5,888 bases of DNA from Spirochaetes bacterium RBG_16_67_19 (GTDB taxonomy: Bacteria > Spirochaetota > Spirochaetia > SZUA-6 > DRHE01): the NCBI GenBank assembly GCA_001829505.1, contig MIBK01000039.1:1-5888 (forward strand), written 5' to 3'. Numbering within the stretch: the stretch's first letter is position 1; every line of letters begins with the position of its first letter. Shown piece by piece: positions 1 to 5,304 of this stretch. The notes beneath the pieces are model-generated. The model saw nothing but the letters and a program-made list of their open reading frames with translations, made no database searches and had not been told where the DNA came from. The position numbers and the translations under genes are program-made.

Positions 1-218
1 TGGGCCTGAGCCCGATCCTGGTGGAGGAGATCTTCAAGATCATCAAGGAGATCAACCAGCAGGGCACCAGCATCCTGCTGGTGGAGCAGAACGCGCTCAT
101 GGCCCTTTCGGTGGCCCACCGGGCCTACGTGCTGGAAACCGGGCGGATCGTGCTGTCCGGCAGCGCCAAGGAAATCGCCGAGAACCCGCAGGTCAAGGAA
201 GCGTATCTAGGCGTCTAG
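1..218 (+). CDS. livF: Branched-chain amino acid ABC transporter ATP-binding protein LivF, C-terminal part
   Basis: The reading frame is open from the left edge (frame starting at base 3) to a TAG at 216-218, so only the last 71 or so residues of the gene are here. It reads GLSPILVEEIFKIIKEINQQ at its start, which matches the segment just after the D-loop of LivF-type ATPases. It then has a LLVEQN block, in which the usual switch histidine is replaced as is typical for LivF, followed by ALSVAHRAYVLETGRIVLSG and a C-terminal KEAYLGV, all standard for this family. LivF is one of two cytoplasmic ATPases (with LivG) that power uptake of leucine, isoleucine, valine or related amino acids through LivH/LivM. 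Walker A, Walker B and the signature motif lie outside the window. A GTG at 21 is not the real start. No terminator is visible after the stop; the gene ends directly against the convergent radical SAM gene. The family call is firm, the exact substrate is not. Confidence 0.9.
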   Translation, partial: GLSPILVEEIFKIIKEINQQGTSILLVEQNALMALSVAHRAYVLETGRIVLSGSAKEIAENPQVKEAYLGV

Positions 219-1057
219 CCGTCCAGGCGGCGCATCCCGCGGGCCAGGGCGTATTCTCGAACCTCCTCGACCTCCTGCCGGTAGACCCGGCGTCCCAGCT
301 CGCGCAGTTCCCCGGCGCGCCAGGCGGGGTGGTACTGGTCCATCAGGTTCAGCCAGGTATCGGGGGAAATCTCCCCGGCCAGGAAGTCGATCACCTGGCG
401 CGAACCGGCCAGGCCCCGTGGCAGCACCAGGTGGCGGACCAGCAGGCCCGATACCGCCACGCCCCGGCTGTCCATCTTCAAATCGCCTACCTGGCGATGC
501 ATCTCCCGCAGGGATTCCCGGCACCAGCGGGCGTACTCGCGCACGCCCGACAGCCGCAGCCCCTCGGCATCCGTCCCGTACTTGAAGTCCGGCATGTAGA
601 TGTCCACCTGGCCGGCGAGCTCGCGCAGGAACTCCGGGTTCTCGTAGCCCCCGCAGTTGTAGACGATTGGCAGGCGCAGGCCGCGGCGGCGGGCTTTCCG
701 GAGGGCTTCGAAGATCTGGGGGGCCTGGTGGGTGGGGGTGACCAGGTTGAGGTTCTCCGCGCCGCGGGCCTGCAGGGCGAGGGCCAGGCGGACCAACTCC
801 TCCGCGCTAACGGCCCGACCCCGGTCCAGCTGGCTGATGTCGTAGTTCTGGCAGAAAAGGCAGCCGAGGTTGCAGGCCGTGAAGAAAACGGTGCCCGAGC
901 CGCCCCGGCCCACCAGCACCCTTTCCTCGCCGAAGTGCAGGTCGGCCGCGGAAACCACCAGCCCGGCGGCGGTGCGGCAGCGGCCTTTTTCGCCGGCCGG
1001 ACGGTCCACCCCGCAAAAGTTCGGGCAGACCCGGCAGCCGGAAAGCCATTCGCGCAA
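215..1057 (-). CDS. Radical SAM protein, PflX-like (COG1313 type)
   Basis: A 280-residue protein read from a TTG at 1057-1055. Residues 62-69 are CNLGCLFC, the CxxxCxxC that binds the radical SAM 4Fe-4S cluster. Before it come SGTVFFTA and an N-terminal cysteine set, CRVCPNFC (Cys8, Cys11, Cys15) and Cys27, which is usual in this subfamily and could hold a second metal centre. Further family blocks are NLVTPTH (about 104-110), YNCGGYE (133-139), DIYMPDFKY (152-160), MHRQVGD (186-192) and LLVRHLVLP (205-213). The family resembles pyruvate formate-lyase activases, but its substrate is not established and I assign none. The frame stays open upstream through the tRNA gene to a GTG at 1117, but that extension merely translates tRNA. 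The TTG is the only standard start codon between the tRNA end and the first cysteines. No good Shine-Dalgarno site precedes it. The gene is probably cotranscribed with the tRNA, and its TAG overlaps the livF stop. Confidence 0.88.
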   Translation of the reverse strand: MREWLSGCRVCPNFCGVDRPAGEKGRCRTAAGLVVSAADLHFGEERVLVGRGGSGTVFFTACNLGCLFCQNYDISQLDRGRAVSAEELVRLALALQARGAENLNLVTPTHQAPQIFEALRKARRRGLRLPIVYNCGGYENPEFLRELAGQVDIYMPDFKYGTDAEGLRLSGVREYARWCRESLREMHRQVGDLKMDSRGVAVSGLLVRHLVLPRGLAGSRQVIDFLAGEISPDTWLNLMDQYHPAWRAGELRELGRRVYRQEVEEVREYALARGMRRLDG

Positions 1058-1059
1058 AC

Positions 1060-1131
1060 AGCCGGAAGTGGGAGTCGAACCCACGACCTGCTCATTACGA
1101 GTGAGCCGCTCTACCACTGAGCTAATCCGGC
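1060..1131 (-). tRNA. tRNA-Thr (anticodon CGU)
   Basis: Read on the minus strand, the sequence folds as a complete cloverleaf: acceptor strand GCCGGAT, D-arm GCTC-AGTGGTA-GAGC, anticodon stem GCTCA/TGAGC around loop CTCGTAA, a five-base variable loop AGGTC, T-arm GTGGG-TTCGACT-CCCAC, and 3' acceptor strand TTCCGGC with a U at the discriminator position. Loop bases 34-36 are CGU, which reads the threonine codon ACG. The G1-C72 and C2-G71 pairs agree with known threonine identity elements in E. coli. Two oddities: base pair 7-66 is a U-U mismatch, and CCA is not encoded (the bases after the discriminator are GTT). The gene has its own promoter upstream and is followed after 2 nt by the probable start codon of the radical SAM gene. 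Confidence 0.95.
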
Positions 1132-1144
1132 CTTTTCGGGGGCT

Positions 1145-1173
1145 ACATTAGCGCAGCCCGGCGTTTATTTCAA
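1145..1173 (-). promoter_or_regulatory. Sigma-70-type promoter for tRNA-Thr
   Basis: On the minus strand there is a TTGAAA (1173-1168) and, after exactly 17 nt, a TAATGT (1150-1145). The -35 matches TTGACA at five of six positions, and the -10 keeps T1, A2 and T6 of TATAAT. Transcription would start near 1138, leaving a tRNA leader of roughly 7 nt. The bases just after the -10 are AGCCCCC, a GC-rich discriminator of the kind found at stringently controlled stable-RNA promoters. The motif fit is seen in the sequence; activity and stringent control are inferred. Confidence 0.65.
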
Positions 1174-1206
1174 GCCGCCCTTTTTCCCGCCGCTTTCCCA
1201 CTTCCA

Positions 1207-1233
1207 TCAAGGAAGCCGGCGGAAAACCGATAA
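1207..1233 (+). promoter_or_regulatory. Sigma-28 (FliA)-type promoter for the flgF operon
   Basis: TCAA at 1207-1210 is followed, after exactly 15 nt, by ACCGATAA at 1226-1233. The flagellar sigma-28 consensus is TAAA-N15-GCCGATAA, so this is three of four and seven of eight matches with perfect spacing. The expected start point is near 1240, about 48 nt before the flgF TTG. It is oriented towards a five-gene flagellar operon, which supports the call. An imperfect inverted repeat (AGCCGGC at 1214-1220, GCCGGCT at 1249-1255) brackets the -10 element. I saw no convincing sigma-54 or sigma-70 site in the same gap. Confidence 0.6.
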
Positions 1234-1276
1234 TCACAATGACCGGCAGCCGGCTCCAGCCGGACCGTGGCCCAAT

Positions 1277-1283
1277 GGGAGGT
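1277..1283 (+). promoter_or_regulatory. Shine-Dalgarno site fixing the TTG start of flgF
   Basis: GGGAGGT lies 5 nt before the TTG at 1289-1291. The resulting N-terminus, MIRGLYTGASGM, is the standard one for FlgF/FlgG-type rod proteins, so the TTG is the likely start. A start at 1267 would be in another frame with no family match. Confidence 0.8.
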
Positions 1284-1288
1284 CAAAT

Positions 1289-2134
1289 TTGATCCGAGGA
1301 TTGTATACGGGCGCCAGCGGCATGGTGGTGCAGATGCACCATCTGGACGCCGTGGCCAACAACCTGGCCAACGTGGACTTGAGCGGCTACAAGCGCGACA
1401 CCCCGGTGGACAAGGCCTTTCCCGAGATCCTGCTGCGCCGGATGAACGACGACGGCGTATTCAAGTTCCCCCTGGGCTCGGTGGACACCACCCCCATCGT
1501 CGGGCGCCTGGGCACGGGGGTGGAGTTGAACGAGGTGTACACGGTCTTCGAGCAGGGGCCGCTCAAGCAGACCGAGAACCCCTTCGACCTGGCCCTGGAG
1601 GGCGCGGGCTTCCTGTCCATTGCCACCGAGGCCGGGGAGCGCTACACGCGCAACGGCTCCTTCCACCTCAACGACGAGGGCTGGCTGGTCACCAAGCACG
1701 GGGAGCCGGTGCTGGGGGAGAACGGCCCCCTCCAGCTCAAGAAGAACAACTTCGTGATCGACCAGGACGGGGTGGTCTGGCAGAACGCCGCCCTGGCCGG
1801 GGACCCGCGGGAGCTGGTGTCGCTGGAGCAGAACGAGTGGGAGAGCATGGAGCGGGTGGACCGCCTGCGGCTGGTGGATTTCGAGCATCCCCGCCACCTG
1901 AAAAAGGTCGGCAATTCCTTCTGGGAGGCCACCGAGGAGTCCGGCCCGGCCTCCATCCCGTTCCAGGAGCGCCCCAAGGTGCGGCAGGGCTTCCTGGAAG
2001 GGGCCAACGTGAACGTGGTCACCGAGATGGTCCAGATGATCGAGGTGAACCGCAGCTACGAGGCCAACCAGAAGGTCATCCAGACCCACGACGCCCTGCT
2101 GGGACGCCTGGTCAACGACGTGATCCGCGCCTGA
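1289..2134 (+). CDS. flgF: Flagellar basal-body (proximal) rod protein FlgF
   Basis: A 281-residue rod/hook-family protein, exported by the flagellar type III apparatus and so lacking a cleavable signal peptide. The N-terminal rod domain (about 1-35) has MIRGLYTGASGM and ANNLANVDLSGYKRD. The hook-basal-body middle is around 75-170, with GTGVELNEVYTVFEQGPLKQ, TENPFDLALEGAGF and YTRNGSF. The C-terminal domain (about 233-281) ends GFLEGANVNVVTEMVQMIEV, NRSYEANQKVIQ and ALLGRLVNDVIRA. The middle insertion around 175-212 (SLEQNEWESMERVDRLRLVDFE) is of a kind I associate with spirochaete FlgF; this is from memory, not a search. It is the first gene of the operon, with a TTG start behind a strong Shine-Dalgarno site and a sigma-28-like promoter upstream. 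It sits 14 nt before flgG. It is assigned FlgF rather than FlgG because the next gene is a clear FlgG. No cysteines. Confidence 0.92.
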   Translation: MIRGLYTGASGMVVQMHHLDAVANNLANVDLSGYKRDTPVDKAFPEILLRRMNDDGVFKFPLGSVDTTPIVGRLGTGVELNEVYTVFEQGPLKQTENPFDLALEGAGFLSIATEAGERYTRNGSFHLNDEGWLVTKHGEPVLGENGPLQLKKNNFVIDQDGVVWQNAALAGDPRELVSLEQNEWESMERVDRLRLVDFEHPRHLKKVGNSFWEATEESGPASIPFQERPKVRQGFLEGANVNVVTEMVQMIEVNRSYEANQKVIQTHDALLGRLVNDVIRA

Positions 2135-2148
2135 ACGAGGAGTAAGCC

Positions 2149-2943
2149 ATGATGCGCTCGCTTTGGACCGCCGCCTCCGGAATGATCGGCCAGCAGTTCA
2201 ACATCGACACCATCGCCAACAACCTGGCCAACGTGAACACCACCGGCTTCAAGGCCAACCGGCCCGACTTCGAGGACCTGCTGTACCAGACCCTGCGCGT
2301 GGCCGGCACGCCCGCCACGGAGCTGACCGTGGTGCCCACGGGCATCCAGGTGGGGCACGGCGTGCGCCCGGCGGCCACCCAGAAGCTGTTCACCCAGGGC
2401 AGCCTCCAGTCCACGGGCAACGTGACGGACCTGGCCATCGAGGGGGAGGGCTTCTTCCGGGTGCTGATGTTCGACGGCACCTACGGCTACACCAGGGACG
2501 GGTCCTTCAAGATCGACGCCAACGGCCAGCTGGTGAGCTCCAACGGCTACCGTTTCCTGCCGGAGATCATCCTGCCGGAGGGCTTCATCCGCGACACCAT
2601 GACCGTTTCCCAGGACGGGCGGGTCACGGTGAAGATCGCCGGGGTGGACGACCCCATCGAGGTCGGGCAGGTGGAGATCTACCGCTTCGTGAACCCGGCG
2701 GGGCTCACGGCCGTGGGGGAGAACCTGTTCAAGGTGTCCGGGGCCACCGGCGAGGTCATTCCCGGCCGGCCCGGCTTCGACGGCATGGGCAAGACCATCC
2801 AGCGCTTCCTGGAGATGTCCAACGTCTCGGTGGTGCAGGAAATGGTGAACATGATCGTGGCCCAGCGGGCCTACGAGACCAACTCCAAGGCCATCCAGAC
2901 CTCCGACAACATGCTGGCCACGGCCAACAGCCTGAAGCGGTAG
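2149..2943 (+). CDS. flgG: Flagellar basal-body distal rod protein FlgG
   Basis: A 264-residue protein, close to the usual length of about 260. It has the typical N-terminus SLWTAASGMIGQQFNIDTIA, then NNLANVNTTGFKANRPDFED and LLYQTLR. Next come GIQVGHGVRPAATQKLFTQG (about 65-84), DLAIEGEGFFRV (94-105), YTRDGSF (114-120) and the C-terminal block FLEMSNVSVVQEMVNMIVAQ with RAYETNSKAIQTSDNML (about 220-256). FlgG builds the distal rod that the P-ring surrounds, and is secreted by the flagellar export gate without a signal peptide. The start is ATG 2149, with GGAG at 2139-2142; a second ATG follows immediately at 2152 and either could be used. It is 14 nt after flgF and 6 nt before flgA, so it is surely in the same transcript. 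Its N- and C-terminal domains are paralogous to those of FlgF. Confidence 0.96.
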   Translation: MMRSLWTAASGMIGQQFNIDTIANNLANVNTTGFKANRPDFEDLLYQTLRVAGTPATELTVVPTGIQVGHGVRPAATQKLFTQGSLQSTGNVTDLAIEGEGFFRVLMFDGTYGYTRDGSFKIDANGQLVSSNGYRFLPEIILPEGFIRDTMTVSQDGRVTVKIAGVDDPIEVGQVEIYRFVNPAGLTAVGENLFKVSGATGEVIPGRPGFDGMGKTIQRFLEMSNVSVVQEMVNMIVAQRAYETNSKAIQTSDNMLATANSLKR

Positions 2944-2949
2944 CCTCGA

Positions 2950-3858
2950 ATGAGCCTGGCCCTGGTCCTGGCGGGACTGCTCTGGACCGTCATGACGGCT
3001 CGCGGCGGGCCGGTTCTTTACCTTCGCTCCATGGCCGTGCTTCCGGCGGGGCAGCTCACCCTGGGGGCCGTGGCCGAGGTGCACGGCGTCCAGGCGCGCG
3101 AGGCCGCCGAGCTGGCCGCGCTGCCCCTGGGCCCGGTTCCCGCGCGGCCGGCGTTCCTGCCGCCGCTGGAGGTGCGCCGGCGCCTGGCGCGTTCCTGGGG
3201 CGGGGGCGCGGACCTGGTGGGAGAGGGCGTGGTACTGCTTCCGGAGGGGGCCGTGCCGGAAAGGCAGCGGGCCCAGGCCGCGGAGCTGCTGGCCGCGCTG
3301 GGGCGCGCGGGAGCGGGGGAGGGCTGGCTGGAGGTGGAGCTGCTTTCGCCCCTGCCGGAGAGGCCGGGCCTGGGCGTAATCCCGGCCGTCATCCCCTCGG
3401 TTGCAGGGAGGCTGTCAGGCCGGGTGCAGGTCGGCCTCGGAGAGGTTAGTATCCTGGTGAATGTCCATCCCTTCGCCGCCGTGGCCCGCGCGGCGCGCGA
3501 TTTGCCGCGCGGCCATCTGCTGGATCCGGCGGACGTGGAGCTGGTGGAGCAGGACCTGACGGAGCTGCGGGGCGGGTACCTGACCGTTTCCGGGCTGCAG
3601 GGCTCGCTCCGCCTGCAGTCGCCGGTCCGCGGGGGAGCGCTGTTGGAGCCTTCCCTGTTGGCCCGCAACCTGCTGGTGCGGGCCGGGGAGCGGGTCGTCG
3701 TGGTCCTGGTGCGCTCCGGCCTGAGCGTCACCATGACCGGCAAGGCCTGGGGCTCGGCGGGGCCGGGAGAGATGGTGGAGGTCAGCCTGCGCAATCCGTC
3801 CCGGCGTTTCCGGGGCAGGGTCTCCGAGACCGGGGAGGTGATCGTTGAACAGCTTTAA
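2950..3858 (+). CDS. flgA: Flagellar P-ring assembly chaperone FlgA (SAF domain)
   Basis: A 302-residue protein. The last 125 residues match the FlgA C-terminal region: a SAF domain (about 178-240) with ARDLPRGHLLDPADVELVEQ and SPVRGGALLEPSLLARNLLV, then a beta-rich tail (about 241-302) with GERVVVVLVRSGLSVTMTGK, GPGEMVEVSLRN and GRVSETGEVIVEQL. The N-terminal part is less conserved. FlgA acts in the periplasm and helps FlgI subunits form the P-ring around the rod. Residues 1-18 form a hydrophobic stretch that can serve as a signal peptide, though without the usual lysine or arginine at its very start. The in-frame FlgG stop lies just 6 nt upstream, so no earlier start is possible. There is no strong Shine-Dalgarno site, which suggests translational coupling to flgG. 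The 3' end overlaps flgI by 14 nt and contains its ribosome site. Many bacteria place flgH next to or after flgA; here flgI follows directly. Confidence 0.88.
   Translation: MSLALVLAGLLWTVMTARGGPVLYLRSMAVLPAGQLTLGAVAEVHGVQAREAAELAALPLGPVPARPAFLPPLEVRRRLARSWGGGADLVGEGVVLLPEGAVPERQRAQAAELLAALGRAGAGEGWLEVELLSPLPERPGLGVIPAVIPSVAGRLSGRVQVGLGEVSILVNVHPFAAVARAARDLPRGHLLDPADVELVEQDLTELRGGYLTVSGLQGSLRLQSPVRGGALLEPSLLARNLLVRAGERVVVVLVRSGLSVTMTGKAWGSAGPGEMVEVSLRNPSRRFRGRVSETGEVIVEQL
3834..3841 (+). promoter_or_regulatory. Shine-Dalgarno site fixing the TTG start of flgI
   Basis: GGAGGTGA, close to a perfect anti-Shine-Dalgarno match, lies inside the end of flgA. It is 6 nt (counted from GGAGG) before the TTG at 3845-3847. 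The protein from this TTG begins with a lysine- and arginine-containing stretch and a signal peptide, which supports the choice. Confidence 0.8.
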
Positions 3859-4879
3859 GGGACTGCGAGCGGCGGCCGCCGGCGCGTTTCTGGCCGTCAG
3901 TGTCTTGCTGTCCGCGGCTCCCACGGTGCGCCTGAAGGACATCGCCACCCTGCAGGGTATCCGCGGCAACCAGCTGGTCGGGGTCGGGCTGGTCACCGGC
4001 CTGGCCGGCAGGGGGGACTCCTCCAACTCGGCCCTGCTGCGCAACGCGGTGGCCAACCTGGTCTCCAACTTCGGATTCCGCATCTCTCCGGAGGAAGTGC
4101 GCAGCCGCAATTGCGCCGTGGTCTCGGTGAGCGCCGAGGTGCCCCCCTTCCTGCGCCCGGGCGCGTCCATCGACATCACCGTGGCCAGCCTGGGGGACGC
4201 CCGCAGCCTGGAGGGAGGGGTCCTGCTGCAAACCCCCCTGAAGGGGGCCAACGGCCGCGTCTATGCCCTGGCCCAAGGACAGGTATTCACCATCGGGGAG
4301 GGCAGCGGCACCCGGACCGTGGGAACGATCCCGGCGGGGGCCATCGCCGAGCAGGAGATCCTCTCCACCTTTGTGGCGGATTCCAGGCTCTCCCTGGTGT
4401 TGAAGAACCCGGATTTCCTGACCGCCAGCATGGTGGCCGGCGCCGTGAGGCAGGCCTTCCCGGACATCCAGGTCAGCCCCCGAGACGCCGCGCTGGTGGA
4501 GCTGGAAATTCCCGAGCCGCTGCGGGGCGATCCGGTGGGCTTCATCGCCCGCCTGGAGGCGGTGCAGGTCACCCCGGACCCGTCCAACAAGGTCGTGATC
4601 GATGCTGCCAGCGGGATCATCATCTTCGGCGAGCAGGTGCGCATTGGCAAGGTGGCCGTCTCGTACAAGGACGTCTCGGTGAAGGTCGGGGCCCCGTCCG
4701 CCTGGCGCGCGGAGGAGAACCCGGACAAGCCGGAGCAGTTCACCCTGCAGGAGAATACCACCGTGGAACAGCTGGTCGACGCGCTGCGCACCGTCGGCCT
4801 GGACACCGAGACGGTGATCCAGCTCATCAAGGCCATCGACAAGGCGGGGTCCCTGTACGGCACCCTCGTCATACTGTAG
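3845..4879 (+). CDS. flgI: Flagellar P-ring protein FlgI
   Basis: A 344-residue protein, slightly shorter than the roughly 365 of E. coli FlgI. Residues 1-25 are a Sec signal peptide (basic n-region MNSFKGLR, hydrophobic core, likely cleavage after LLSAA). The mature protein opens with VRLKDIATLQGIRGNQLVGV, then GLVTGLAGRGDSSN, the FlgI signature. Other family blocks are NLVSNFGFRISPEEVRSRN (71-89), FLRPGASIDITVASLGDARS (102-121), GGVLLQTPLKGANGRVYALA (124-143), SNKVVIDAASGIIIFGEQVR (247-266) and a C-terminal LIKAIDKAGSLYGTLVIL. FlgI forms the peptidoglycan-level ring around the rod. The start is a TTG with a near-perfect Shine-Dalgarno site; it overlaps flgA by 14 nt and ends 8 nt before the rod-binding gene. 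The only cysteine is Cys90, so the intramolecular disulfide known from enterobacterial FlgI cannot form here. Confidence 0.95.
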   Translation: MNSFKGLRAAAAGAFLAVSVLLSAAPTVRLKDIATLQGIRGNQLVGVGLVTGLAGRGDSSNSALLRNAVANLVSNFGFRISPEEVRSRNCAVVSVSAEVPPFLRPGASIDITVASLGDARSLEGGVLLQTPLKGANGRVYALAQGQVFTIGEGSGTRTVGTIPAGAIAEQEILSTFVADSRLSLVLKNPDFLTASMVAGAVRQAFPDIQVSPRDAALVELEIPEPLRGDPVGFIARLEAVQVTPDPSNKVVIDAASGIIIFGEQVRIGKVAVSYKDVSVKVGAPSAWRAEENPDKPEQFTLQENTTVEQLVDALRTVGLDTETVIQLIKAIDKAGSLYGTLVIL

Positions 4880-4887
4880 GAGCTCTT

Positions 4888-5214
4888 ATGGAAATCATGG
4901 CCAACGCCTACACCCCGACCTCCTCCGACCGGGCGGTGGAACGCGCCGCCGAGGTCGCCCGGCGCCTGGGGCCGAGCGCGGTGGACAAGGGCAGCCCCTT
5001 GTACAAGGTCTGCCTGGAGTTCGAAGCCATCTTCATCAAGCAGATGCTGAACAGCATGCGCAAGACCGTGGAGAAGTCCGGGCTGCTGGACGGCGGGATG
5101 GCCGAAGACTTTTTCGAGGATATGCTCTATGATGAATATGCCAAAAAGATGGCGGAGACCGCGAATTTGGGGCTGGCAGCCATGATTTACGGTCAGCTTC
5201 AACCATCTATTTGA
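4888..5214 (+). CDS. flgJ: FlgJ-like rod-binding protein (rod cap domain only)
   Basis: A 108-residue protein matching the N-terminal rod-binding domain of FlgJ. Residues 38-60 (LYKVCLEFEAIFIKQMLNSM then RKT) and 65-103 (GLLDGGMAEDFFEDMLYDEY, AKKMAETANLGLAAMIYGQL) are the family core. In enterobacteria FlgJ also has a C-terminal muramidase domain; that is absent here, as in many other phyla, so peptidoglycan cutting must be done by another protein. The domain caps the growing rod and promotes rod polymerisation in the periplasm; it has no signal peptide and is expected to leave through the flagellar export gate. The start is ATG 4888, 5 nt after AGGAG at 4878-4882, which overlaps the flgI stop; an alternative ATG lies at 4897. 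It is the last gene of the operon, followed by a sharp drop in GC content. Confidence 0.88.
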   Translation: MEIMANAYTPTSSDRAVERAAEVARRLGPSAVDKGSPLYKVCLEFEAIFIKQMLNSMRKTVEKSGLLDGGMAEDFFEDMLYDEYAKKMAETANLGLAAMIYGQLQPSI

Positions 5215-5247
5215 CTACTATTGTATACGGTCGGAATGACCTTTAAT

Positions 5248-5261
5248 TATACTAAAGTATA
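5248..5261. repeat. 14-nt dyad TATACT-AA-AGTATA
   Basis: Two perfect 6-nt inverted arms (5248-5253 and 5256-5261) flank a 2-nt centre. A direct repeat GTATACG occurs at 5223-5229 and 5257-5263, the second copy overlapping the right arm. The dyad is centred about 100 bp upstream of the -24 element of the sigma-54-like promoter, within the range where activator sites for that sigma factor usually lie. It may be a binding site; it may also be chance in A+T-rich DNA. Confidence 0.35.
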
Positions 5262-5270
5262 CGATTGCGC

Positions 5271-5304
5271 TCCGCTTTCTATGCGGAATTTCCTATATTA
5301 TTTA
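5271..5304 (+). terminator. Possible weak terminator of the flagellar operon
   Basis: TCCGC (5271-5275) can pair with GCGGA (5283-5287) around a 7-nt loop, followed by a T-rich but interrupted tract, ATTTCCTATATTATTT. The stem is only 5 bp, so termination would be partial at best. A second small stem, GGTC-GGAAT-GACC at 5229-5241 followed by TTT, is weaker still. If neither works, flagellar transcripts would run into the sigma factor gene. Confidence 0.3.

Noticed and set aside
21..218. A 65-residue stand-alone gene starting at GTG 21.
   Set aside because: The frame continues upstream to the window edge with family-typical LivF residues, so it is the tail of a longer gene.
1058..1117. A GTG start at 1117 that would lengthen the radical SAM protein to 300 residues.
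   Set aside because: The added residues are a translation of the tRNA-Thr gene, and family proteins begin shortly before the CxxCxxxC cluster.
1355..2235. A 21-nt identical repeat at 1355-1375 and 2215-2235.
   Set aside because: Both copies encode ANNLANV, the conserved rod-family motif shared by FlgF and FlgG, so it reflects paralogy and codon bias, not a mobile or regulatory repeat.
2056..3084. A 342-residue frame on the minus strand, plus other long antisense frames (329-1120 on +, 1283-2089, 3415-4251, 4261-5202 and 5315-5752 on -).
   Set aside because: They are shadows of well-recognised genes in GC-rich DNA; their translations are low-complexity His/Gly/Arg-rich and match no family.
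2163..3449. A 428-residue + frame across flgG and flgA.
   Set aside because: Arg/Gly/Ala/Pro-rich translation typical of an out-of-frame reading; flgG and flgA explain the region.
4111..4887. An extended start for the rod-binding protein inside flgI.
   Set aside because: The extension is out-of-frame flgI; the ATG at 4888 has a good ribosome site and matches family length.
1300..5230. An 11-nt match, ATTGTATACGG, at 1300-1310 and 5220-5230.
   Set aside because: One copy is inside flgF coding sequence, and a few 11-nt matches are expected by chance in a window of this size.
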